From: Azonexaceae bacterium
GTDB lineage: Bacteria > Pseudomonadota > Gammaproteobacteria > Burkholderiales > Rhodocyclaceae
Direction of reading: 5' to 3'
DNA length: 64,000 nt
Assembly: GCA_013335535.1 (NCBI GenBank)
Contig: JAAXVL010000002.1
Span: 62,001 to 126,000, forward strand
Below are positions 1 through 8,200 of the stretch, piece by piece; the stretch's first letter is position 1; each line of letters starts with the position of its first letter. A program made the position numbers and the translations under genes. The notes under the pieces are model-generated. The model searched no databases and had not been told where the DNA came from. It saw only the letters and a program-made list of their open reading frames with translations.

Positions 1-1
1 C

Positions 2-97
2 TACCTGGTCGATAACCAGGGCGATGGTCAGTTCGTTCAGGCAGACATTACCCATCCGGTGACCAAGCCGCCGATGTGGATCATTCATAGCTGGTAA
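2..97 (+). CDS. DUF2782-type small protein, 3' end only
   Basis: Open frame from the window edge to a TAA at 95-97; only the last 31 residues are visible. The tail is acidic and Gly-rich (VDNQGDGQF) and ends in PPMWIIHSW. This resembles the C-terminus of the small DUF2782 proteins that commonly precede homoserine kinase in betaproteobacteria. The next gene starts 3 bp after the stop, so the two are probably co-transcribed. The family call rests on position and a short motif, so it is tentative. Confidence 0.5.
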   Translation, partial: YLVDNQGDGQFVQADITHPVTKPPMWIIHSW

Positions 98-100
98 ATC

Positions 101-1027
101 TTGTCCGTCTATACCAAGGTCGGGCGGGAAGAACTCATCGCCTGGCTGGAGCCACTCGGGCTGGGTGAGCTGGTCGACTACGCCGGTATCGCCGCCGGCA
201 TGCAGAACTCCAACTATTTCGTGGCAACGGCCAGCGGCCGCTTCGTGCTGACGCTGTTCGAGCGCATCGCTACTCCGGCCCTCGATTTTTATCTCGCCCT
301 GCAGGATAGGCTGGCGCAAAGCGGGATTCCCAGCCCCCGACCTCTGGCTGACGGCCAGGGCGCCTATTGGCGCTGGCTGGCCGGCAAACCGGCTGCATTG
401 CTGACCTGTTTGCCGGGAGCGGCGCTGGAGTTGCCGGGTGTCGAGCAGTGTCGTGCCGTCGGCGCCATGCTGGCCCGCCTGCACCTCGCTGCGGCCGATC
501 TGCCGAACCCTTTGCCCAACCCCTGCGGTGCCGCCTGGCGGCAGGCGGTCGGTGAAACCTTGCTGCCTTTGGTTGCTCCCGACGAGCGCGATCTGCTGGC
601 CGATGAACTGCTGTTTCAGGCGGCCCAGGATTATTCGGCCCTGCCGCGCGGAATCATCCATGCCGATCTCTTTCGCGACAACGTGTTGTGGGACGCCGAC
701 GGCGGTCTCTCGGGCGTGCTCGATTTCTATTTTGCCGGCGAAGACGCTTTGCTCTTCGATCTGGCCGTCGTCGCCAACGACTGGTGTGGCAGCGACAACG
801 CGCTGGCCGCCCTGATCTCCGGCTATGCGGCCCAGCGGCCGCTCACGGAGGCGGAACGAGCTGCCTGGCCTGCCATGCGGCGGGCCGCTGCGCTGCGCTT
901 CTGGTTGCTCCGGCTCGAGGTTCGCCACCGGCCCCGCCAAGGTGAAGTGGTAACGATCAAGAATCCCGATGACTTTCGGCGCCTGCTGGCACGTTTTCGT
1001 CTTGCCCCGGAAGCGCTCCCCCGTTAG
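101..1027 (+). CDS. thrB: Homoserine kinase, ThrB of the APH-fold type
   Basis: Phosphorylates L-homoserine with ATP in threonine synthesis, in the cytoplasm. The 308-residue protein has the aminoglycoside-phosphotransferase fold: a glycine-containing start (IAAGMQNSNYF), the catalytic loop IIHADLFRDNVLW near residues 185-197 and the metal-binding GVLDFYFAGED just after. This is the proteobacterial ThrB2/COG2334 class, not the GHMP class of E. coli. The start is TTG at 101, which fits the family N-terminus (SVYTKVGREEL); no clear Shine-Dalgarno is visible. It follows the DUF2782-type gene by 3 bp. Confidence 0.9.
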   Translation: MSVYTKVGREELIAWLEPLGLGELVDYAGIAAGMQNSNYFVATASGRFVLTLFERIATPALDFYLALQDRLAQSGIPSPRPLADGQGAYWRWLAGKPAALLTCLPGAALELPGVEQCRAVGAMLARLHLAAADLPNPLPNPCGAAWRQAVGETLLPLVAPDERDLLADELLFQAAQDYSALPRGIIHADLFRDNVLWDADGGLSGVLDFYFAGEDALLFDLAVVANDWCGSDNALAALISGYAAQRPLTEAERAAWPAMRRAAALRFWLLRLEVRHRPRQGEVVTIKNPDDFRRLLARFRLAPEALPR

Positions 1028-1036
1028 CATCCGCGC

Positions 1037-1783
1037 ATGAGTGAAACTCCTGTTTTTCCGATGGCGCCGACCCGGTTTACCGGCGCGAGCCGCGAAGTCG
1101 ATCCCGGCTCCTGCTTTGACTGGCTACGCCAGGGCTGGGCCATGTTTCTGGTCAATCCCGGCGTGTGGATTGGCAGCACCGTCCTGCTGCTCGTCATGCT
1201 CATGGCCATTTCCATCGTGCCGCTCTTCGGGCAGATCGCTGCGCACTTGCTGGTACCGCTCTTCGGTGCCGGCATGATCAAGCTCTGCAAGCGTCTGAAC
1301 GATGGCGAAGAGCCCGAAATTGCCGATCTTTTCGCCGGTTTCCGCCACAACGCAGGCCAACTGGTCATGATTGGCGTGTTTTTCGCCATGGGCATTTTCG
1401 GCATTGCTTTCCTTGCCTTCATGCTGGTCAGCGGCGGCATTCTGGGTGGAGGTGTGACCGGCAAGGTCGCCGGCTTCGGCATTGCCCTCGGCGGTGTCAT
1501 GCTCGCCGGCCTGCTCGTCATGGTGCTCTCGGTGCCGATCATCATGGCTACCTGGTTCGCGCCGGCGCTGGTTTTCTTCCACGACATGCAGCCGCTCGAT
1601 GCGATGAAGGCCAGCTTTGCAGCAGGCGCCAAGAACTTTCTGCCGATGGCGATCTTCGGCATTTTCCTCGTCGTCGCCCTGTTCTTCGCCATGCTGCCTG
1701 TCGGCATGGGCCTGCTCCTGCTTTTGCCGGTCGTTTCGGGCGCGGTGTTCGCCTCCTACCGCGATATTTTTGTGGGAAGCTGA
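1037..1783 (+). CDS. BPSS1780-type integral membrane protein (copy 1)
   Basis: Protein of 248 residues with a short soluble N-terminus, then about six hydrophobic segments rich in Gly, Ala, Met and Phe. The section FDWLRQGWAMFLVNPGVWIG and the ending ASYRDIFVG match the BPSS1780-type membrane family, whose function is unknown. The following gene, 2 bp downstream, is a paralogue with the same ending (CYRDIFG), so the pair looks like a tandem duplication. The family name comes from recognition and was not tested by search. Confidence 0.7.
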   Translation: MSETPVFPMAPTRFTGASREVDPGSCFDWLRQGWAMFLVNPGVWIGSTVLLLVMLMAISIVPLFGQIAAHLLVPLFGAGMIKLCKRLNDGEEPEIADLFAGFRHNAGQLVMIGVFFAMGIFGIAFLAFMLVSGGILGGGVTGKVAGFGIALGGVMLAGLLVMVLSVPIIMATWFAPALVFFHDMQPLDAMKASFAAGAKNFLPMAIFGIFLVVALFFAMLPVGMGLLLLLPVVSGAVFASYRDIFVGS

Positions 1784-1785
1784 AG

Positions 1786-2559
1786 ATGCGCGCCCAGACA
1801 CTACCGCCCGCGGCCGGCTGGGGCTGGATTCTGACCGGTTTCGCCATTTTTCGGCGCAGCCCGGTCGTTCTCGGCATGCTGGTTCTCACTTACTGGTTCA
1901 CGGTAATTTTTCTCAATGTGCTGCCATTCATTGGCGCGCTGGCCGCCTCGCTGGTCATCCCTGGCCTCTCGGTCGGTCTCATGCAGGCAGCGCGTCAGGT
2001 CGAACGCGGCCAGCCCATCGGCATCCAGACCCTGTTTGGCAGCATGAAGGAAAACGCCCGCACCCTGCTCGCCCTCGGCGCCCTCTACCTGTGCTGCACG
2101 CTCGGCGTTCTCGGACTGTCCACACTGCTTGACGGCGGCGACATGTTCAAATTCATGATGGCCAATAGCCGCGCCGAACGGGCTGCCGTCGAAGACGCTG
2201 ATTTCATCGCGCCGGCGTTGTTTGTCATGGCTGCGATGACCCCGGTCATGATGGCCTACTGGTTTGCCCCGGTGCTGGCCGCCTGGCATCGACTGACCCT
2301 TGGCCGCGCCCTGTTCTTCAGCTTTGTCGCGTGCTGGATGAACTGGCGGGCATTCCTCGTCTATGGCCTGGGACTCCTGCTCGTTGGCGGTGTTTTCCCT
2401 GGCGTCCTCCTTGGACTGTTGCTGCTGATTTTCCCCGGTGCGGCGAGTTTCATTACTGCCGTCGTCACCATGCCGATGGTGCTGGTCGTTGCGCCGACCA
2501 TCTTTGCCAGCTTTTATGCCTGCTACCGCGACATCTTCGGTATTTCCGAAATTGTCTGA
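1786..2559 (+). CDS. BPSS1780-type integral membrane protein (copy 2)
   Basis: The ATG at 1786 follows the previous stop by 2 bp. The 257-residue product begins MRAQTLPPAAGWGWI and has about six membrane segments. It shares with copy 1 the aromatic start of the first segment, a central MMAYWFAPVLAAWH (compare IMATWFAPALVFFH) and the terminal CYRDIFG. The frame stays open much further upstream, but that part overlaps copy 1 in another frame and looks nothing like the family. Function unknown; a heteromeric membrane pair is an inference. Confidence 0.7.
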   Translation: MRAQTLPPAAGWGWILTGFAIFRRSPVVLGMLVLTYWFTVIFLNVLPFIGALAASLVIPGLSVGLMQAARQVERGQPIGIQTLFGSMKENARTLLALGALYLCCTLGVLGLSTLLDGGDMFKFMMANSRAERAAVEDADFIAPALFVMAAMTPVMMAYWFAPVLAAWHRLTLGRALFFSFVACWMNWRAFLVYGLGLLLVGGVFPGVLLGLLLLIFPGAASFITAVVTMPMVLVVAPTIFASFYACYRDIFGISEIV

Positions 2560-3205
2560 GCCGCTCGGCCTCTTCGGAGGCACCTTCGATCCTGTGCATT
2601 TTGGTCACCTCCGGCTGGCCGAGGAGGCAATTACCCATCTTGGCCTTGGCGGCGTGCGCTGGATTCCGGCTGGCCAGCCACCGCATCGCGGCACGCCGCA
2701 GGTGACCGCGCAGCAGCGTCTGGAGATGGTGCTACGGTCAACCGGAAATAATCCCCAATTTTCAATTGATGCCAGCGAAGTCGAAGCTGCTGCGCCGAGC
2801 TACACGGTGCACACGCTCGAGCGTCTGCGCCGCGAACTCGGGGCCGAGCAATCGCTCGTCCTTCTCGTCGGCGCCGATGCCTTCGCCGGACTTGCCACCT
2901 GGCACCGCTGGCGGGACATTTTTTCCCTGGCCCACGTTGCCGTCTCGCACCGCCCCGGTTTTCCCGTCGAAGCGAGCAGCCTGCCGCATGAGCTGGCCAC
3001 CGAATTCAACGACCGCCGCCTGACCGACGTCAGCGGGCTGAAACGCGCTCCGGCCGGAGGAATAGCCACTTTTGCCATGACCCAGCTGGCCATTTCGGCA
3101 ACGCAGATCCGCAAGCTGCTGGCCAACGGGCTTTCGGCGCGTTATTTGCTGCCGGATGCCGTTCTCGACTATATTCGCCTTCACCAACTCTATAAAAGTA
3201 CCTGA
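2552..3205 (+). CDS. nadD: Nicotinate-nucleotide adenylyltransferase
   Basis: Transfers AMP to nicotinate mononucleotide to give deamido-NAD. The nucleotidyltransferase signature GLFGGTFDPVHFGHL lies at the N-terminus and the C-terminal ISATQIRKLL motif near residue 190, giving about 217 residues, normal for the family. An open frame extends upstream, but the family start falls at TTG 2552, overlapping the previous stop by 8 bp. Residues about 61-73 (STGNNPQFSID region) are encoded by one copy of the interspersed element. First of an overlapping nadD-rsfS-rlmH-maf chain. Confidence 0.92.
   Translation: MSEPLGLFGGTFDPVHFGHLRLAEEAITHLGLGGVRWIPAGQPPHRGTPQVTAQQRLEMVLRSTGNNPQFSIDASEVEAAAPSYTVHTLERLRRELGAEQSLVLLVGADAFAGLATWHRWRDIFSLAHVAVSHRPGFPVEASSLPHELATEFNDRRLTDVSGLKRAPAGGIATFAMTQLAISATQIRKLLANGLSARYLLPDAVLDYIRLHQLYKST
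2734..2773 (-). repeat. Interspersed element, copy inside nadD
   Basis: On the minus strand it reads GATTATTTCCGGTTGACCGT, with a degenerate upstream block (AATTGAAAATTGGGG). The core is identical to other copies; the TTTTGGCC block is poorly kept. It is translated in nadD as STGNNPQFSID. Confidence 0.7.
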
Positions 3206-3570
3206 TGGACATCCGCAAGCTGCAAAAAATCATCGTTTCCGCCCTTGAAGACATCAAAGGCAAGGATATCGAAGTCATCAACACCTCCAAGCTGACGTCG
3301 ATGTTCGACCGCATCGTCATCGCGACGGGCGACTCCAACCGCCAGGTCAAGTCGCTCGCCAACAACGTTCAGGAAAAGGTCAAGGAAGCCGGTGCCGAGG
3401 TCATCTCGACTGAAGGCGAAGATACCGGCGAATGGGTGCTGGTCGACCTTGGCGACATCGTCGTGCACGTCATGCAACCGAACGTGCGTCAGTATTACAA
3501 CCTTGAAGAACTGTGGTCGGCGACCCCCGCGCAGCGTCGCAAGGCCGTGGAGCAGGCCCGCGAAGAATGA
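3205..3570 (+). CDS. rsfS: Ribosomal silencing factor
   Basis: RsfS binds L14 (uL14) of the large ribosomal subunit and blocks subunit joining under nutrient limitation. The 121-residue protein has the compact RsfS/YbeB/Iojap fold: DIEVINTSKLTSMFDRIVIATGDSNRQ at the N-terminal half, GEWVLVDLGDIVVHVM in the core and YYNLEELW at the end. Its ATG shares one base with the nadD stop. Linkage to nadD and rlmH is the standard proteobacterial arrangement. Confidence 0.95.
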   Translation: MDIRKLQKIIVSALEDIKGKDIEVINTSKLTSMFDRIVIATGDSNRQVKSLANNVQEKVKEAGAEVISTEGEDTGEWVLVDLGDIVVHVMQPNVRQYYNLEELWSATPAQRRKAVEQAREE

Positions 3571-4037
3571 AGCTGGCCGTACTTGCCGTCGGTCATCGTC
3601 AGCCCGCCTGGGTGAACGAAGGCTGCGCCGAGTACCTCAAACGCATGCCGCGCGAACTGCCGGCCAGCGTCACTGAAATCAAGCCCGAACCGCGCGGTTC
3701 AAAAACCCGCGAACAACTGCTGGCCGCTGAAAAAGGGCGCATCCGCGACACCCTGCCGGGCAGTTGCCGAATTGTCGTGCTCGACGAAAAAGGCGAAGAC
3801 CTGACCACGCTCAAACTGGCCAAACGGCTTGAAGTGTGGATGCAGGACGGCCGCGACGTGGCGCTGCTCATTGGTGGCGCCGACGGGCTCGACGAGGAAT
3901 TCAAGCAACAGGCCGACGACAAGCTGCGTCTGTCCAGCCTGACGCTGCCACATGGCATGGCGCGCCTGATATTGTGCGAGCAGCTTTACCGTGCCGTCAG
4001 TGTTCTGAAAAACCATCCATACCACCGGGAGGGATGA
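3567..4037 (+). CDS. rlmH: 23S rRNA pseudouridine-1915 N3-methyltransferase
   Basis: SPOUT-class methyltransferase for pseudouridine 1915 of 23S rRNA. The 156 residues match the family length. The knot region carries LIGGADGLD and the C-terminal segment SLTLPHGMARLILCEQLYRA, including the conserved end HPYHREG. An open frame runs upstream, but ATG 3567 gives the usual N-terminus (MKLAVLAVG) and overlaps the rsfS stop by 4 bp. Confidence 0.95.
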   Translation: MKLAVLAVGHRQPAWVNEGCAEYLKRMPRELPASVTEIKPEPRGSKTREQLLAAEKGRIRDTLPGSCRIVVLDEKGEDLTTLKLAKRLEVWMQDGRDVALLIGGADGLDEEFKQQADDKLRLSSLTLPHGMARLILCEQLYRAVSVLKNHPYHREG

Positions 4038-4642
4038 TGCGTCTCTACCTCGCTTCGCGCAGTCCGCGCCGCCGTGAATTGCTGCATCAGATCGGCATCG
4101 ATTTCGATACTGTCGTTTTTCGCGATGGCATGCGCGCCGATAGCGAAACCGACGAAACGCCGATGGCGGGCGAGTCGCCCGTGGTCTACGTCGAACGCGT
4201 GGCGCGCGCCAAGGCGATGCACGGTCTGAAGATCGTCGAGGAGCGTCGCCTGCCGATGCGGCCCGTGCTGGCGGCCGACACGACACTGGAGCTCGATGGC
4301 CAGATCATCGGCAAGCCCGTCGACATGGCCGACGCCGCCGCCATCCTGCGCCGTCTGTCTGGGCGCACGCATCGCGTGCTGACCGGCGTCGCCATCGACC
4401 ATCAGCGGCGTACCGAGTATCTGCTGTCGACCAGCGAAGTCCGTTTTCGCCATATCGACGACGAGGAAATCCGTCACTACGTGATCAGTGGCGAGCCGAT
4501 GGACAAGGCCGGGGCCTACGGCATCCAGGGCCGAGCCGGCCTGTTCGTCGAGCATCTCTCCGGCAGCTACTCCGGGGTGATGGGCCTGCCTGTCTGCGAG
4601 ACCGGCGAACTGCTCAAAAAGCTCGGTTTCCGGCCGATTTAA
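4037..4642 (+). CDS. maf: Maf-type nucleoside triphosphate pyrophosphatase
   Basis: House-cleaning pyrophosphatase acting on non-canonical or modified NTPs. The signature LASRSPRRRELL lies at the N-terminus, the catalytic-base region AADTTLELDGQIIGKP near residue 77 and the central SGRTHRVLTGV after it; about 201 residues. Two adjacent ATGs (4034 and 4037) are possible; a GGGAGGG Shine-Dalgarno just upstream fits the second better. The last 29 bp overlap the convergent phosphopantetheinyl transferase gene. Which Maf subclass it belongs to cannot be decided by eye. Confidence 0.9.
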   Translation: MRLYLASRSPRRRELLHQIGIDFDTVVFRDGMRADSETDETPMAGESPVVYVERVARAKAMHGLKIVEERRLPMRPVLAADTTLELDGQIIGKPVDMADAAAILRRLSGRTHRVLTGVAIDHQRRTEYLLSTSEVRFRHIDDEEIRHYVISGEPMDKAGAYGIQGRAGLFVEHLSGSYSGVMGLPVCETGELLKKLGFRPI

Positions 4643-5201
4643 GCGTTGCCACGGCACCGATGTAGCCGTCGGGCAAGGTCAGTCGCTGCGCGCGGCAGGG
4701 CGCCAGCCGTGCCTTCAGATGCGGACTCCACTCGATCAACGGTACGCCCAGGCATTTTAGGCGGGCTTCGTGTTCCGTCCACGCCTGGGCAAATTGCACT
4801 ATCTGTTCCGGCTGGGCGGCAACCGAGAGTTGTTGGGCTACATACGGGCCGAGGTAATCGTCGGCCAGTATGGCGATTTGGCTCTGCCAGTTCGGGGCGT
4901 TGGGTACCCGCAACAGATCGACCCCGACCGGACCTCCCCGATGGATGGCCAGCAGCGAAAGCCCGGCTTCATGGCTCACCGAAATGCCCGGCGGGTTGTC
5001 CCGAATGGCCAGGCGTAGCGGCTGGCCGGGGGAGGATATCAATTCGACATCGCCGAGGATGTCGCGCAAAACATCTCGCACCCGCTGGCGGGCTACGTCG
5101 CGAATGGTGGTTTTCGGCGTTTCGATGGCAACGATGATCAGATCCTGCGCCGGGTCGGCTATACCAGGCCAGTGCAGGACCACCGGTGGCCGGTCGCGCA
5201 T
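4614..5201 (-). CDS. Sfp-type 4'-phosphopantetheinyl transferase
   Basis: Transfers 4'-phosphopantetheine from CoA to the serine of a carrier protein. The 195 residues contain the two family motifs: ISVSHEAGLSLLAI...GVDLL (the GVD Asp binds Mg) near residues 74-97, and AWTEHEARLKCLG near residues 138-150. The usual W..KEA lysine is replaced by His (WTEHEA). It starts 1 bp after the stop of the NRPS-like gene on the same strand. The natural reading is that it activates that protein's carrier domain, although it could serve other carriers too. Its 3' end overlaps maf. Confidence 0.8.
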   Translation of the reverse strand: MRDRPPVVLHWPGIADPAQDLIIVAIETPKTTIRDVARQRVRDVLRDILGDVELISSPGQPLRLAIRDNPPGISVSHEAGLSLLAIHRGGPVGVDLLRVPNAPNWQSQIAILADDYLGPYVAQQLSVAAQPEQIVQFAQAWTEHEARLKCLGVPLIEWSPHLKARLAPCRAQRLTLPDGYIGAVATLKSAGNRAF

Positions 5202-5202
5202 C

Positions 5203-8200
5203 TCAGCGGCTGGCCGGCGCCGCCGGGCAGCCGTGCCAGCGCGAACCGGCTGGTAGCGTCTCGCCTTTCATGACCAGCGACAGGGGGCCGAGACGGACGT
5301 TGTCGCCGACCACGGCGCCATAGAGAACAGTCGTTCGCGGCCCGACGTAAACCCGTTGACCGATGGTCACGATGTCGATTTTCATGACGCGGTCTTCGAA
5401 CAGATGGGTCTGTGGGCAGGACAGGCCGTTGAGTTCGCTGTAATCGCCAATCCGTACGCAGTCGAATTCGGTGACGTCGGTGGTGTCGAGATAGACCCCG
5501 CGGCCAATGCGACAGCCGAGCAGGTTGAGGGCGATGGGCAGCCATGGCGTGCCGCGCAGGTAGTTCATCTGGTTGGGGACGGCCATACCGACATAGAGGC
5601 TGGTGATGGCTTCGGATGTCCAGACAAAGGGTGTCCACATCGGGACCGAGTGTTTCTTGTAGCGCCAGATGAACAACCATTTGAGGATGCCGACAAAGAC
5701 AGTGGTGCTCAGGGCGAAAAGGACACCGGCGATGGTCAGCGCGGCGAAGACATCGCGCCATTGGCCGGCCTCGGCGAGTGGCATGACGTTGAGGATGACC
5801 GTGTAGCCGACGGCAATGACCAGCGCGTGTGGCGAAATGATGCGGAAGGCTTCGACCAGGGCCCGACCAAGCCGACGCCGTTTCGACGGACGGAAGGTCA
5901 AGTCTTCGGGATAGCCGGCCGTCTGCTCACGCGCCGGCAGATTGATCGGTGGCGAGCCGAGCCAGGTGTCGCCGGGCTGCATGCGCTCGTTGGCAGGGGC
6001 GCGTGACTGGACACCGATCAGCACGTTTTCGGGCAGGACGGTGCCATCCTGGATGTAGGCGCCGTTGCCGACGAAACTGCGGCGCGAGATAACGGTCGGT
6101 TTTAGTGTCATCCAGCCGCCATCGACCTCCTCGTCGCCGAGCATGACGGCGTCGGCGATGAAGGTTTCGTCGCCCAGTGTGAGGAGGTCGGGGACCAGCC
6201 CCTGAGCCGTCGAAATCTCGGCATCGCGGCCGACCTTGGCGCCGAGCAGGCGATACCAGAAGGGCGCATAAACGGTGGCGTAGATGCCATGCAGGATGTT
6301 CAGGCTGGATTCCTGGATCTGGTTGACCAGCCAGCGGCTGCAATACACGCGGCTATGGACCGGCCAGCGGCCGGCCTGCAGCCGGGGCATCAGCGTCCAG
6401 CGCAGGATGGCGGAACTGAGCACGGTGCCGACGATCAGTACGGCCGTGCCGGGGAAGGCGAGGGCGAAGTATTTGAGCAGTTGGAGAATGATCGGGATGT
6501 CGCGCTGAGCCGGGGTCGGATCGCTGTCGAGCCAGTCAACCAGCATGAAACTCGGGAAGACCGGCATGAAGAACAGCGCTGCGGTGAGCAGCATGCCGAG
6601 AACGTAGAACAGCCCTTCGCGGGCCAAGCGGGTTTCCGAGACTTCAGGTCGTGGTGGCAGGCTGGCCGGGTCGAATTCACCGATATCGCGCGCCGGCGAG
6701 CCAAGCCAGATACGGTTCGGCGGAATTGCTTGCCCATTGCACAGGGCCGACTGGGCTTCGAGATGGCCGAAGGTGCCGATGCTCGCATTGCCTTCGACGA
6801 CGGCGTAGGAGCCGATACAGACATTGTCTTCAAGCCTGATCGGGCCGAGATGAAGCTGGCCGCGTTCGACCCGGGCATTTTCGAGATTGACGGCATTGCC
6901 GATGCTGACCCCGTTACCGACCTCCAGCAGGTCGTGGGCGCGCAGGGTGACGTTGCCGATAATGGTTTCGCTGCCGATCCGGGCACCGAGGGCGCGCAGC
7001 CACCAGATGTTGAGCGGCGAGTTGCTGAGCATGTAGACCGGGGCGCCCTCGATCAGCCGGTCGGCGCACCACCAGCGGAAATAGGTCAGGCCCCACAGTG
7101 GGTAGCTGCCAGCTTTCAGGCGGCCGGCGATCATCCATTTGCCAATGATGGCGAAGAAGAAACCGAGCACCGTGGCGAACAGGAAGACGCCGACCGAGAT
7201 AGCGACGGCGCGGAGAATCGAGTCGCCCGGGTCACCGGTGAAATAGTGATAGGTGAAGAAGGGCGCCAGCCATTGGCCCATGCGCAGGCCGACCAGCGGC
7301 GGCAGGACGCAGGCCTGGGCGAGGGCGCACAACCATCGGCGCCAGGCCGGGGGCGGCGTCCATTCGGTGGCGCTGGGGTCGATGGCGACTTCGACGGTGG
7401 CGCTCAGGGCATCGGCGATCAGGCCGATGCGGCGATGGACGTAGATGTCACGCACAGAAAAGCCGGCAAAGCGTTTTTCCTGGCGCAAAGCCGAGGCGAG
7501 ACGTGCGGCGAACAGCGAATGGCCGCCGAGATCGGCGAAGAAATCGGCATCGCGGCGGATGGCCTGGCCGGGAAAGAGTTTGGCCAGCGCGGCGAAGAGG
7601 ATTTCCTCCGCCGGCGTTTCCGGGGTGTCCGAGTCGCCGGAGCTGCCGGCCGGCAGGTCGAGCGGGCGGGCGCGCAGGGCCTTGCGGTCGATCTTGCCGG
7701 AGGTCAGGCGTGGCATTTCGGCCAGCATTTCGACGTGCGACGGGACCATGTAGGGCGGCAGGCTGGTCGCCAGCGTGGTGCGCAAGGCGGTGCCAGTCGT
7801 TGCTTCGGGATCGTCGACGATGAGGTAGGCAACGAGGCGCTCAATGCCGTCATCCTGGCGCAGGATGACGGCGGCGGTGCCGACGCCGGGCTGGCGGGTC
7901 AGGGCGGCTTCGATCTCGCCGAGTTCGACGCGGAAGCCGCGAATCTTGACCTGGTCGTCGGTGCGGCCGAGGCAGTGAATTTGGCCATGCTCGTCGATGC
8001 GGGCGAGGTCGCCAGTGCGGTACAGGCGGCTTTCGTGGGCGTTGGCGGGCCACGGGTTATCGAGGAATTTTTCGGCGGTCAGATCGGGGCGGCCAAGGTA
8101 GCCGGCAGCGACGCCCGGGCCGGTGATGCAAAGTTCGCCCGTTTCGCCTTGCGGCAGCAGGCGCAGGCCGTTTTCGACGGCGGCATCGATGACGAGCAGG

